NCBI GenBank assembly: GCA_011503125.2
Contig: WWBZ02000082.1
Span: forward strand, 496,001 to 560,000
Source: Botryosphaeria dothidea
Lineage: Eukaryota > Ascomycota > Dothideomycetes > Botryosphaeriales > Botryosphaeriaceae
Direction: 5' to 3'
Length of the DNA: 64,000 nucleotides
Part shown: positions 10,582 to 22,800 of the stretch, one piece after another
Numbering within the stretch: the stretch's first letter is position 1
How the letters are laid out: every line of letters starts with the position of its first letter
The notes under the pieces: model-generated
The model's database searches: none
What the model saw: the letters and a program-made list of their open reading frames with translations, nothing else
What the model was told of the DNA's origin: nothing
Translations under genes and position numbers: made by a program

Positions 10582-13500
10582 GCTTAGATGAAATTCGTGT
10601 CGCTGAAAGATTTTGCGGTCTTCGCAGTGCACAGTTCTAATGAATAACGCATTTATGAGGGAGAATACAGCATTCCTCTACCTGTACACTGCCCTTATAA
10701 AGTTTTCCATTCCGTGCAAATATGGTCAATGGAAGACAAAATCATCTGCACTGACATTCCCCTATTTATGGAGTAAATTGACATGCCTTAAATGTTGCAA
10801 TGGCGATTCAACGGAGAACGTAGGATCCAGAGAGTTAATAGATGCGTAAAACACCCTGAGCTGGACACATGATATGGTCATGGTCACCCAGGTGATTCAC
10901 TCTCCTATCAAGCTCAGTCTATTGTCCTATTTCTATCAAGGGCCTCGGAACTCTCATGCTTCTTGACTAACCCTGTGCCACGCAGACCCTTTCTTCAACT
11001 GCTCCGCTGATCTACCAACTTCCTCGGCTGTGTATCCTACCACGCTGAAAACTGCCTGCCAGTTCCTCACCGTGCTCGGATCGACCACAGTCCACATGCA
11101 CCTCACCTCAATCCCTTGCTTGGCCTTTATGAACTCTTCAACTCGCTGCCCTCCCCTTATTCTCGCCGCACCAACATTCCCTCGTTCCAACAGAGAAGAG
11201 ATTAGCGGCCACAGCAACAACCTTTCTGTTCGTTTCCAGTTATGATCTTTCAGAATTGAGACAACAACTGTTGTACTGCGGTGATACCTCAACCATACTC
11301 GTATGACTGTTGTGCTCTCTTTCTGTAAATTTTCAGAACTGAGACAAAAACTGTGCTTGTGCGTGGTTGCTGCTGTTGCTTCCGACCTCGCGGTCTACTG
11401 TGTAGTGATAGGTGGTCACTTGGGTTGGGATAGCCCAAGGTGGAGAGTTTGTTCTCTGGAACGCCTTCGGACTTCGCTTCGCGACACTAACGCGGCTGGT
11501 CAGGTAGACTGCAGCATTTTGTAGGTGTGATAATGTTCAATGAGGTATCAAGATGCGGATTGCTGTTAATTCTGAACAGTGGTGGTTTCTTTAGGGGGAA
11601 TTCCAAATGAAACGTGGGCTGAAGAGAAAGATTCTGATGGAGCGGGGTGAAGTCTTTGAAACTGTTGAGGTTGAGCATGTTGAGCCATCACTGGCGTCGC
11701 CGGAGCTCTTCAAACTACGATTGCATGAGTCTATATCATCATACTTCTGTGCTGTCTCATGATATTAGCACTTACAGCTACCTTCTCAAAGCCAATGCTT
11801 GCACCGTAGCAAAAGGCCAGGAAAATAGAAAAAAGAGAACACAGCACGTATTGTGATATGAGCTTTGGACAATGCCAGTAAGGAAGTTCAAAGGTCGGAT
11901 ATCAGGGCTGAACCTCTCCAGAGGTGATGAAATGACTCTTCTCTTGCGGGAAAAAAGGAAGACCTCTTATCCAGTCAAGAATTGCGAAGTAGTCGCCGAT
12001 ATCCTGATCCATATGATTTCCATCAGAAAGCAATTCCGCAGCAAAAAGAGTATTAAAGTGAACCCCGGTAAAGCCGATAATCATACAAGCTGCACATGTA
12101 ATGTATGAGGGACGTTGGTTTGTTTCAAAGCGGAAATGATAATTATGTGGCCATTCTGATGTTGAGTACCTGCAGGTCATCTGCCGATTGTCACAAAACA
12201 GTACAGTGCGAAACTTGATCTCTGTGGATAATGGCTCTAGTAAATGCCTCATTAGAACATGCAGAAGTTATGGAAGCTCGTGTGCATGGCGACTAAAGCC
12301 TCGGGGAGTTTTCGTGAGTGTGGAACGATAGGTAACAGAAGTCTGCTTGAATGCCAGCGCCTCCATATTACAACACTCCAAGCTTTCAGGAGGCAAAGGA
12401 AGATGGAGTTGTTCTCAGGATCACGATAATGCAACAGTATGTGACAAAGAGGCAAGCGGTTCCGCGAACCATTCGCTCCAAAGACTCGTACCACTTCCGA
12501 ATCCACGACCTTCAAACATAACGTTCCCAACACGGCCAACCAACCATGACCACATGCACAGCATTTGAAGCTGTCTCACTCCTCAGACAATATCCCATCT
12601 TAACGGCTCAACGAATGCGTGTTCCGAACGCGTCAACGGCCTCGGTGAAACCCACGTGTCGGCCACGCCGGTTCCACAATTTCCAAGACATCGTGTCACA
12701 ACCTCTCTGCCTTCAATTTTCTATAAGAAGGAGCTTGCACCGCCACAGTAGTGGGGTACAGACAGGTCTGCACCCTCCGGATGCGGACATTGTGCAATTG
12801 CTAGATTCAAGTCTTGCTGGGTTCATTTGTTGTTGACGCGATCATACGACCTTTCCGAAGGAGCTGAGCTGATATGTTCCACAGAAGAGCGGCAATGTCC
12901 GTATTGAATGATCGTGGAAGGATTCAAGGTCGATTTCGGAGGCTGGTGATTACGTGTGCGGCGTAGGTTAGAAAGCGGTCAGAGCGAAGCTCGTGTCCAG
13001 GGCTGCAGGGCCGGACAAGAAACCGGAGACGCAATGCACGCCAATCTGAGTCACGAGTGCGATCCAGGCTCAAGCTCGGAGAATGGAAGGACCTAGAAGT
13101 TTTGAGGATGTTCCGAGGCGACAACTCATCTTTACCTGCCATCGTGACTAAATGGTGGCTGGTCCTAAGTTCTTGAAGAGTCTTGGTGGCATTGGCAAGG
13201 TGGGAGGGCATCGGAGGTTCGTATAGAGCTACTGATTTTCCTTTTAGGTTGTCGGTTATTGAATTGTGCAGGCAGGTTCCCAGTTCACCGATGACAGACG
13301 CTGTGCTGGGGGGGCACCCCAGTGCAGGTTAAAGTTCTAGAGCGCAAATCATGTCGACAGTCCGTTTTGGTGCTGATAAGGCTGGGATCAGATGGTTCGG
13401 ATCTGGAGAAGCATCGCCGGTATCAGGAAATAAGGATCATCGGCGCAACACGAGGCGCCGCAAACTGAAAGTCAGCTAGCCGAACATCCGGCGCAGGGAC

Positions 13501-13601
13501 GCAAATTAAGTGTTAAGCAACAGTCAATCTCTATTTCGAGAACAGATCCACAAAAAAAAGACAGAAGCTCTGCATGTACCTGAACTCCGAAACGACCGAC
13601 T
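10582..13601. other. Gene-poor stretch, mostly noncoding
   Basis: About 3 kb between the GH43 and dehydrogenase genes, lower in GC than the exons. Besides a weak 112-codon ORF (listed separately) there are only unrelated short ORFs on both strands. A 24-bp imperfect direct repeat lies at 11248-11271 and 11331-11354 (22 of 24 identical). I see no transposase, reverse transcriptase or terminal repeats. Confidence 0.45.
10954..11292 (-). CDS. Uncharacterised small ORF, 112 aa
   Basis: Uninterrupted ORF with protein-like composition (NWKRTERLLLWPL, EEFIKAKQGIEV, STVRNWQAVFSVVGY) in otherwise gene-poor DNA. I do not recognise the family. The segment WTVVDPSTVRNWQAVFSVVGYT has some flavour of the end of a GNAT acetyltransferase fold, but this is weak. 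There is no clear splice partner on either side. It could be an orphan gene, the last exon of a longer gene, or a relic. Confidence 0.25.
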   Translation of the reverse strand: MRYHRSTTVVVSILKDHNWKRTERLLLWPLISSLLERGNVGAARIRGGQRVEEFIKAKQGIEVRCMWTVVDPSTVRNWQAVFSVVGYTAEEVGRSAEQLKKGSAWHRVSQEA

Positions 13602-14696
13602 CTAGAGGGTAAGCCCGCCCTCGATAAGAAAGTTCTGTCCAGTTTGCGACTGACTGAGCGCGAGCGTCCGCACCTGGTTTGCAACGTCCTGCACCGGGGT
13701 TCAGCCTTGTTCAATCGACGCAAAATAGATGGGCAAATGCATACCTCGACCGTGGCCAGACGTTTCAGTTTGGTGTTCTCGATTGATTTCTTGATCTTCG
13801 CCTCGGGGAATTTCTGGCCCCATTCCTGCAAGTCGTTATTAGACAGAAATTTTTCGCTACGCGGGTGAATCGAGGTATGGATCTTACCGTCATGAGCAGA
13901 CCGGGAGATACCGAGTTCACCCTGATCTTGGGGGCGCAGATAACGGCGAGGCTCTTTGCCAGGTGGATCTGTGCAGCCTTTGTTACAGCATAAGGCTAGG
14001 AACACGAAGGAAATCCTGAATCAGCATTATGATTCAAGAAACGGTTTCGTCTGAAACATGTCCAGATGAGCCGACTCACCAACGAGCTTCCGCTCGGCTT
14101 CACACCAGCCACAGAAGCGGTGGTGATGAAGGTGCCCTCGGTTTCATCGAGGTACTTCTTGGCGGCGTAGGCGAGCCACATGTGAGTCTTGACGTTGTAG
14201 ACGAAGCACTTATCCCAGTCCTCTTCAACCACACCCTCGTCAAGGTTAAATATGTTTGTTATGCGCGTCCATCCGACGTTCGAGACTACGACATCCAGAC
14301 GGCCCATGGTTTTGACGGTTTCGGCGACAAGGTTCTGCACCGAGGCCTTGTCGCCGGCGTCGGCCTGGATGGCATGGAAACGCGGGGTGCTGGCGGAGGC
14401 GGCGGGGATGCTGGGCGCGAGCGGAATGCTGTGGAGCTCTTGCAGGAAGGCCTGTGCACGATCGGCGTTGTTGGCGTAGTTGATGACCTGCGGTCAACGG
14501 TGAGCATCAGGGCGGAAGCAGGCTCGGCCAGCGCGCGTGTGACCGGAGAGGCCAGTGGGTGGTACTGGTGGTGGTGGTGGTGGTGGTGGTGGTGGTGCAA
14601 ACTCACGACTCTGAAGTCAGGCGCAAAGGTGCGAGCAATCTGAGCACCAAGGCCAGCGGAGCCAGCGGTAATGAGGACAACTTTGTGAGCAGCCAT
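13602..14696 (-). CDS. Short-chain dehydrogenase/reductase
   Basis: Five exons on the minus strand (14696-14607, 14487-14080, 13995-13888, 13825-13745, 13688-13602) give 257 aa, the classical SDR length. The NAD(P)-binding motif is TAGSAGLG near residues 10-17, a variant of TGxxxGxG. The fold continues with DVVVSNVG (usually NNAG), the catalytic Ser in TTASVAG and the catalytic Tyr/Lys in PYAVTKAA spanning the exon 2-3 junction, then RVNSVSPGLLMT and a conserved GQNFLIEGGLTL end. The protein should oxidise or reduce a small alcohol or ketone in the cytosol; the substrate is unknown. No signal or membrane segment is seen. Intron 1 contains a long GGT/ACC trinucleotide run. Small exons 3-5 mean automatic models may truncate this gene. 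Confidence 0.9.
14566..14597. repeat. (TGG)n trinucleotide repeat in SDR intron 1
   Basis: About ten uninterrupted TGG units on the plus strand (ACC on the coding strand), a few bases inside the 5' end of intron 1 (14606-14488) of the dehydrogenase gene. Read through, it would encode a His run, which explains a false poly-His ORF here. Confidence 0.9.
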
Positions 14697-15903
14697 TGCA
14701 GTTTCGCGGCAGAGTCAAAGAAGGGATCTGGGATATGGAGAGAGGGCAGAGGGCCCAGTTGGGTTTTGTCTTGCGCATGGCTTGGATGGTGGGGTTGGAT
14801 GCGCGGGGCCCCCGCGACGCAGTGGTGAGCAGCTTCCGCTGTGAGCTCGGCTGTCCACTCTCGGCCCGCAGAGTGGGCGGAAACGTTCCGTCAGCTCTCA
14901 CGCGCCCGCTCCGAGGCCCAGCGCTCGCTGCCTTCCGCTGCGCTCGTTGACGCCTGCGCAGCCTGCGACCGATGTTTCATCGGGCGGTGGGCGTTTCAGG
15001 CGGCGTGGGGCAGCGGGCAGCGGGCAGCGGGCAGCGGGCAGCGGGCAGCGGATGCAGCTGCAGGCACAGGCGCGGGCGCAGGCGCAGGCGCGGCGACAAA
15101 AATAGACGGGCCCGGTGCGAACAAGCACTGGGGCGTCGCAAATGATGTTCATGCCCTGCGCACTCGCGCACTCAGGGTCTGATGAGGCCATTTGTATAGG
15201 GCTGTTCAGTGTCAGCGTCGCACCAACACCAGCCCCAGCGCGCCAGGCACCCGCAAACTGTCTCGGCCAGGGCGCACGACGGCTGCCGGCTGCGGGGCAT
15301 GCCTATTTTCAGAGGTGCGGAGAGCGGCCACTCAGCCTCCCGCCGCATGCTGGCTGCATGATTCGCGCATGACGACAGCACTGGCCCTGGCGCAGGCACG
15401 TCGCTACCAGGCAGCGCCAGCGCTTTGATGAGCTGGCGCCGAAGCCAGGAGAGCGCGCGGTGCAAAGCATATAGCACGGCCGCGTCGACGTCTGCTGCGC
15501 TTGCGACATCGCTGACCCTGTCACCCTCCCGAACGGCGCGGCCAAGTGTGGCTTTGGGGCTTCCGCGCGCAGCTAGGCCCAATCTCCGATTTGCCCTCAC
15601 CCTGGCTCTGCCACACCCAGGCACGGCGACACACGACCGACCGACCAAAGCGACCTCCCCAGCCTGCAGTACCACACCCCCCCTTTTCTCCAGCCCGGGA
15701 CAGCAAAACACTATGCTGCCGCTCGCGCGCGCCCTCCCAACACCAGCTAACTCGCCCACGCCTTAACAAAGCCCTGCTGCTCTATGCGAGCCCTGTCTGC
15801 CCTTTAAACTCAGCCTCCCGCCGGGAGCATCCCGAGCCCTCAATCTCCCCGCAATCAATCGCGTTTCATCCTCCACGGCCTCGTTAACGTGAATCGTGGC
15901 GCC
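14697..15903. other. Divergent intergenic region of SDR and TBC genes
   Basis: Both genes start at its ends, so it must hold both promoters. It is GC-rich with a 7-bp tandem repeat (15011-15051), CAGG/GCAGGC runs around 15055-15100 and, near the TBC gene, C-rich pyrimidine stretches (15655-15700). ORFs here are overlapping and Arg/Ala-rich; none is credible. Confidence 0.5.
15011..15051. repeat. 7-bp tandem repeat, CAGCGGG x about 6
   Basis: Five perfect copies of CAGCGGG in a row plus a partial sixth. Noncoding, in the divergent promoter region between the dehydrogenase and TBC genes. Confidence 0.9.
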
Positions 15904-18753
15904 ATGAACAATGGACCGGGGCAGCCAGAGCCCAACACCACCGCGCGGAGCCCGCCTTTCTTCCACCTGCCGCGCCGCCCCTCGATAACACCACCCGCGC
16001 GGCCTCAGGCCCCAAACCAGCAGACCGCCTCGCCCACCTCGCCCACCTCGCCCACCTCGCCCCGCCGTCCCTCCTCATCGCGCTCCTCATGGTTCCACGC
16101 CTCGACGCGCCGACCGCGCACCTCTCCCGGTCCCCGCCCCTCGCCCTTCAAGTCCCGCGGCAGCCAAGCCTTCCCCGACGAGCTGAAGCGCGACTCTGGC
16201 TTTGCCCCCTCGACCGCCCGACCCTCCCACGACGGTGACCAGAGAGTGCCCCGCGTTCCAAGCCTGCCCACTATCGTTGTGCACGACGAGCCTCAGCGCC
16301 CTTCGACAGCCAACAATGTGAGTGATCTTGAGAACGCCAGCCGCTGCAGGAGCATTCAGACCGACATTCCAAAGGGCGACTTCGACGACCTCGCCGCCGA
16401 CAAGATTGCCTTTTCTAAAAGGGGCACCTTGCTCCTCAACGGCAAGAGAATGAACGAGATGATGCGCGACACCAAGGAGCAAGAGGACGCCAAACAGAAG
16501 TGTGATAGTCCGAAGGATGGCGCGGAGGATGGTAAGGATGGCGAGATCGTTGAACAGCGGAACGACGGGCCGAAGGATGAGCGGAAAGACAACGACGGTC
16601 AGAACCAGGATGTGTTGAACCCAGAACCGGCCCCGAAGGCGGAACAAGCACAAGACGACGCCATAACACACTCCGACGTAGCATCTACCAAAGAGAGAAC
16701 GCCTGAACTAGCCATCCCTCGCCCGAACCCCAATCCAGACGCTCCAAGAGCCGTCAGTCTGAGCGCTATGACTTCTGAAGGGCGAGCATCCACCGCAGTA
16801 TCAGCGAGGCCGGCATCGAGGAGCAGATCTTTAGCGCCGCGCCGTAACTATCCCGGGTCCCGCGTATTGTCCGCAGATGAGACGATGCTTTCGAAAAAGG
16901 TTCGTTCCATGTACGAGTACGGCGATGAAAGGGCGGCCGACTGGGTTGTGGAGCCAAGCATTCGAGTGGATGGTTCAATCGAGGAGGAAAACCAAACCGA
17001 AATACCTCTGGATGGAGACAGCTTGCAGATCACAAAATCGCGGCAGAATGGCGATACGTTGCGGAGCGCAAGCATCGTGAGCAGAGCAACCAGCATGATA
17101 TCCAAGGAACCACATGAACTTGCTGGTGGAATTGAGGATTGGGAGGACATTGATGGTTGTGAGGTGGATCGGTATGGCTTTATCGTCCCTAAGAAGCCCG
17201 AACCAACAGAGCAACGTGAGTCAATGGTCACCTTCGAGACGCCTAAACTTCAACGTGTGGCGACACAACTACAGCTTGCGTCTGAGGCCCCCAGACGCAA
17301 GCGCACCATGCGTCGGACGGGTTCCGTTGCTAGGTCTTCGAGAACCAACTTCAGTGCCCAGCCCAAGCGTCTATCTTCCAGCAGATCTCTCCGCCCACCA
17401 GAGTCCATCTATTCTACTAGGAGCACAGCATCGATCCGGTCGAATATCCTCCGAAACGCTGCTAATAGATTACCGCATAACCGCAGCAGGAGGCTGGTTG
17501 ACGAAGCTAGTGATATGCTCACCCTTCCGCCTGGGCTTGCTGCGATAGCCGAAGAAAGAGATGGCGGAAGAACCGTGGAGATGATGAAGCGGAAGGAATG
17601 GCAGAGAGAAGAGAAATGGCGGAAGATGGGCAAGCTTGTCGGCCAATCTCCATCTGGCGGCGGAATGCTCTTCGAATTCGACACGAAGAGCCCCAAACTC
17701 ATCGAGCGAACATGGAAGGGGATTCCGGACAGGTGGCGTGCGACTGCATGGCACGCTTTTCTCTCGGCCAGCGCGAAGAAGGACTCGGACAGCCCTTCGG
17801 ACGAAGAACTAGTCGATGCATTCTATGATCTACAAGAGGACGATTCCGCGGAAGACATGCAGATCGACATGGACGTTCCCCGGACGATCAGCCATCACAT
17901 CATGTTCCGGAGACGCTACCGCGGCGGCCAACGTCTGCTGTTCCGTGTCTTGCACGCCTTCTCGCTCTATCTTCCAGACACTGGCTACGTGCAGGGCATG
18001 GCTGCGCTTGCAGCGACCCTCCTCTGTTACTATGACGAGGAAAGGGCTTTCGTCATGCTGGTGCGGCTGTGGAAGCTGAGAGGTCTAGAACGCCTGTACC
18101 AATCTGGATTCGAGGGTCTTATGGAGGCCTTGAACGACTTTGAGAAGTATTGGCTCTGTGGAGGCGAGGTCGCTCAGAAATTGGTAAGTCTTGGCTAAAC
18201 CGGTCACACCGCAATTCTGGTACTACTCGGCTTCGCTTTTGGTTGGCAGCCACAGTGCTTAGCACTCAGCTGAACAGCGGTGAGGTCTGGACTTTGTCTG
18301 GTCCTGAACCGAGACCGCACCCCTGAAGTCTTAGTGCTCGCTATAAGGCGTCGTTGAAGGCGGATCCGCATGTGCTAACGAATATTACAGGAAGAACTTG
18401 GCGTCCACTGTACCGCTTACGGGACGCGTTGGTACCTTACGCTTTTCAACTACTCGATTCCTTTCCCGGCGCAGCTCCGCGTGTGGGATGTATTCATGCT
18501 GCTCGGAGATGCCGCTACATCCTGCGATCCAAACAATTCATTTGGCGCCGATCTCGATGTGCTGCATGCTACTTCTGCAGCTCTGATTGACGCCACGCGC
18601 GAGATTCTATTGGATTCCGACTTTGAGAATGCAATGAAAACTCTGACCTCCTGGATCCCGGTCAAGGATGAAGATCTGCTTATGCGCGTGGCGAGGGCCG
18701 AATGGAAGCAGAGGAAAAAGCGAGCCAGGGCTAATCCTACTGCCGCCGGGTAA
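15904..18753 (+). CDS. TBC-domain Rab GTPase-activating protein
   Basis: Two exons, 15904-18183 and 18391-18753, with a 207-bp intron; 880 aa. The start is the ATG at 15904; an upstream in-frame GTG is ignored. Residues 1-590 are low-complexity, Ser/Pro/Arg-rich and acidic, with a PTS-repeat (about 43-53). The TBC domain covers about 600-830: KGIPDRWRATAWH opens it, IDMDVPRT supplies the arginine finger (about Arg660) and GYVQGM the glutamine finger (about Gln697). Both catalytic residues are therefore present and the protein should be an active Rab-GAP. The domain ends with YGTRWYLTLFNYSIPF and LRVWDVFMLLGD, typical TBC C-terminal motifs, the former coded by exon 2. The long N-terminus resembles those of fungal Gyp-type GAPs. 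The target Rab is unknown. Confidence 0.92.
16030..16061 (+). repeat. 9-bp tandem repeat inside the TBC gene
   Basis: About 3.5 copies of TCGCCCACC, encoding Pro-Thr-Ser repeats in the disordered N-terminal region of the TBC protein. The unit is a multiple of three, so length change keeps the frame. Confidence 0.85.
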
Positions 18754-19857
18754 TGCTGCATTGCCATATGTTGCCGGTGCCGAAAAGAGATGGAGTCGAA
18801 TTTCTAATTGGCAAGATTAAACAGGTCGCTTTCGCACTCGAGCCTACTGCGCGACCTCACGGCAAAGGTTGCATCGATTGCGTAGAAGGCGGCCGAGGCT
18901 AGACTCAAAATGCTTACTAGGGGCTGCGCCTCTAGCGACGCACTCTCACGCTCCCAACCACCTACCTCTTCAGGTATCACCACCCGGGTATTTCCTTTTT
19001 CCTACCTTCGTTATTTGGACGGGAATAGCTGCGGTCAGGCTGCGATCAGCCACAGGGACTGCCTGAACGGTCCGAGAAGCAGGGCGATGTCGCGTGGCTT
19101 GAACGTGGTCGCCCGCCATGTGCCTAAGCGGGATCTCCTGCGTGAGGGGCGCTCATCTCTTCCTTGATTTTTTTACTTTTTCTCCAAGGACCCTACCAAT
19201 CTCTTTTGCAACCGAATACCCCGATTGGAGATCCCTCGTCATGTGTAATATCCGACCACACGCTTTGCACGGCTGCTGTCGTTTCGTCTGTCGTTTTCGT
19301 TTGGCGTTCCCAATTTTTGCTTCTCCGCGCAAGGTTACCATGCGCTCGTGGCCAATCAATGAGGTCACCTTTACTGCATCTGCCTCGGAGGTCTTTTCCG
19401 CTCCTGTTCTTGTTACAAGTCAGTTCTCTTCGTTGGTGATCATGGCACACGACTACCAAGAGATTGGTTTTCGCCCCAACAGAGAGGCTGCTCCGACGTC
19501 ACGTAACCACGGGCAATTCCGTTTTTTTGACTGCACCACCTTTAGCTGGTTTTTCTCTCTTTGCGTTGCCTCTTTTCGTTCCTTCCGCTACCGCCTTACC
19601 TTTCTCTATTGCTTCCTTGGGGCGGCTAATATGCAAGCCAGCAGATCGACGCTCCCGGAGCTGGAGCCGATGCTGGGCAGCTACCATCGACTTTCACCAA
19701 TCGTTCTTTGATTTTTCCTTTTTTGTGTTCTCTTGTTTGCCATTCGTTGTTGATACCAATCACGTTGTTGTTAGCTGAATTGGACTGGGTGTTAGATAAA
19801 AAGCTCACCGATCCTTCTGCAGGGCCTGTACATCTAGGAAAGGGGTGGGAGTGCATG

Positions 19858-19860
<3 letters not shown>

Positions 19861-19897
<37 letters not shown>
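19861..19897. repeat. (TG)n microsatellite
   Basis: Perfect dinucleotide run of about 18 TG units, 1.1 kb downstream of the TBC gene stop. Confidence 0.97.
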
Positions 19898-19898
<1 letters not shown>

Positions 19899-22800
19899 TG
19901 ATAGGATAGAAAAAGGGTCGTGGTGGAAGGTTAAAAAAACGGGTATAAAAAGAAAGAGAGGACACATTATTTTAGTAGTTAATTGCTAATGATTGGTCTG
20001 CGAACAAAAAAAAAGCTCTCCCCCTAATCCCTAGTTGCGACTGAGACTCAGCAAATCAGAAAATTTCCGATCAATCCGTACGTTGAGTGGTGGTGCGACA
20101 TCCGATCATTTTTTATTTTTGCATCCTCGGGAGTATGTTTTTGCCTCACAACACACGCGCCATATTGTTATCTGATTGACGGATAATCGGCACGGCAGGG
20201 TCTTTGCTACGGGATACGAAAGTTTAAGGGAGAGTACGGGGGATGCCCTGGTTCATAATCAATGACTCGATACCCTTTATTGCAATGACTCTGCCAACGT
20301 ACGGAAGCACGATAGGCGACAGTTTGAAGGGGGTGAGGAGAGCTTCCGGATATCCCGCGACCAGAGTGAGCCGACGTTCTTTTCTGCCTGATAATTTGAA
20401 GCAAGGCTCATTCAATTTTTCTTTCTTTCTTGGAAATCTTTCATTTATTGGTGCAGGGGTCAAGATTGATTCGTGGGGTGTCCCAGAGTAAGCAGCGCGG
20501 AATGATGGGAAGGGTGTTCCCCGTATCAAGGTTTTCATGTGGTTCCGTCATCCGGGGGCGCGGGCACCAGAAAGATAAAAGGTTAAGACGAGAAGAGAGT
20601 AAGAAAGGCTGTTCCCCGGTTTAGAGAACGTTGCGTGGACCCCATGCTTTGCTTACGTTCGGTGTTGACAGCACGGGAAGGGATCCTTGGGCTGTCGGAA
20701 TCACGCTTCATCTTTTCGGGTCCGTCGAAACTGGTTTGTGACCATGTGCGTGTGTGCGCCTTGTTAGATGCCCCTCTTTGCCTGTGCGTGAGAGGCTTGG
20801 ATGTTTCTGGACCATGCTTCTTCGAGAGGCGGGATGTGCCGAAGAATGAATGGATGGATGCTCGAGGCGACCGACCTTCTCCTCTTTTGGTGCATCATAC
20901 CCCTAACGGAGATATTAGGCTCAGATACGGCGAGATCAGGGCAAGAAGGGAGGCGATTCTGAGCCGTGTGCGTGTGAATGCGCGTGCGCGTGCGCGTTCG
21001 CCCGTTGTCGCGTACGTGCGTTACAATTGAGTGATGTTTGCTCGTGAGAGATGCGTCTGACTTGTGGGACTGTCGTGCCGTCAGATTGGCAGGCCGGGGC
21101 TTCCCCATCTACGTGAATCTGGAACGATCCCAGATGATCAATCTTGCAATCTTGGGGGGCGCCAATCTGCAAGAGCAAAAAGTCGCACCAATTAAAGAGG
21201 TCAGAGTGTTCACTTTTTCCGTGCAGAAGAAGCCGTGTGGTGCAAGAAGTGATCGGCACGGCCGAAATGTCTCCATTTATTTCTCGTTGTTCCCTGTTGG
21301 AGAAAAAAAATCGGAGTTTGGAGCTATTCACAAAACACGAGATCTCGAGGACTTGTCTCCGTGGCGGTCTGAGCTGTGTACCGGACGGCTGGAGGCCTTC
21401 TCCGCTTTTCTGATTTTTCTCAGAGGGGCTCGAAGGGGGGCATCGCAGCGCAGCCACGGTGATCCGAGCAGCACGGGTGTGAGGACTGCGGTGAGGGCCC
21501 GGAATTGCAGAAAGTGGTAAGTGAGTGCGGGCTGAGGTGCCGCAGGTCCCGGCAGTTACCTTCCAACGTGCAGTGGGCACGGGCGGGTGAGGCAATGCGG
21601 TTTAGTTGGGTTACAAAGTCGACGCCAGAGAGCCTTGGTGCAGATGCTGCGAGGGTGTTTGATAGGTCAGGGGACTTCCTTTTTCCCTTTTTTTCCCTTC
21701 GCTCCTTCTCGTTCTTAACTGGCCTGAGCAATTCGATTCGTGGTTTGGCCGCACGCGACTCAGACTCGTGGGCGAGCGGTGGTCGGGTCGCGACGTGCGT
21801 CGTTGCGGATCATAGCTTGCTCAAACGAGGAAGAGGAGCATCTCGGCGCAAGCCGCAGCGCAAGGCATAGACCGCAGCGCCCAACGGGCCCAAGAGCCGG
21901 AGGAGGAGGAGGAGGCGGCGGAAGTGGCAGTTGCGGGCGGCTATGCAGGTGGAGCTTGGATGAGGATTGAGGCCTCTGAGAGCTCAGTGTTGAAGCTGGG
22001 TGGTGACAGGGAAGTGGTGGGAGGAGGGACGCTGCTCCGGGGCGGAAGACGCAATCTTGCCAGATTGAGGGGCCGCGCGTAGATCATCACACCACTTTTC
22101 GCTCATCGCTGCATCTCGAGCAGCTCTCGAATCGCTGGAAAAAGAGGCGCACGCGCGGAACTGGGAACTGGGAACCGGGAACGCAGCGCGCGGTGTGAGA
22201 TCTGGCGCCCGTCCCAGCCATCGCCGCCGCCGCCGACACCAGGTTGCAGATGCGGGCACGCGCCTCTCTCTGCCTGCCCACACCACCATCCCACCGGCCC
22301 CCCGTCCCCGCCTCACGCCCTGGCGCCTGGGATCTGCCCGCGGCGTGGTTGGATGCGCGTCGGCGCCGGCAGCAGCGGCGGCAGCAGTAGCGGCAGCGGG
22401 AGGCGAGAGAGAAAAAGTATCTACATACGCGCGCTCGCACAAGAATAAGCGGGCAAACGTTGTCGCCACGACTTGCCGGGAGCTGCTGGGGCGCCGTTCG
22501 ATGTCGCCGGGCTCGAGTTGGCGATTAGCGATTGGCGATTTCCCATCCTGGCCGCGAAGATCTCGCCTGCGCCTGCCTGCGCGCCTCGCCTTGCCGCCCT
22601 CGCCACCGCGCACCCTCTGCCCTCCGCCTCGGCCTGTCCCCTTCTGGCGCGCGAGCCCTCGAACGAGCAATCGGCATGCCGGCCGCATCGGGACGACGCA
22701 CCAGGCCCCGGCTCGTGCTGCCGGAGCCTGCCTTTTCCCGCTGACGACTGCTGCTCCCGCCGCCGCCAACGACGACACCTCCTCCCCTCGCCGCCGATTA

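Noticed and set aside
11902..12252. 116-codon minus ORF with some membrane-like residues
   Set aside because: I considered a transposon or membrane-protein fragment but found no conserved motif on it or near it.
12924..13211. 95-codon minus ORF
   Set aside because: No motif, Ser/Arg-rich and in gene-poor DNA; likely chance.
14246..14696. Poly-His ORF (HHHHHHHHHH)
   Set aside because: It reads through the ACC repeat of SDR intron 1; the donor at 14606 removes it and restores the SDR frame.
19708..19989. ORF with a Cys-Val repeat
   Set aside because: The repeat is simply the TG microsatellite translated.
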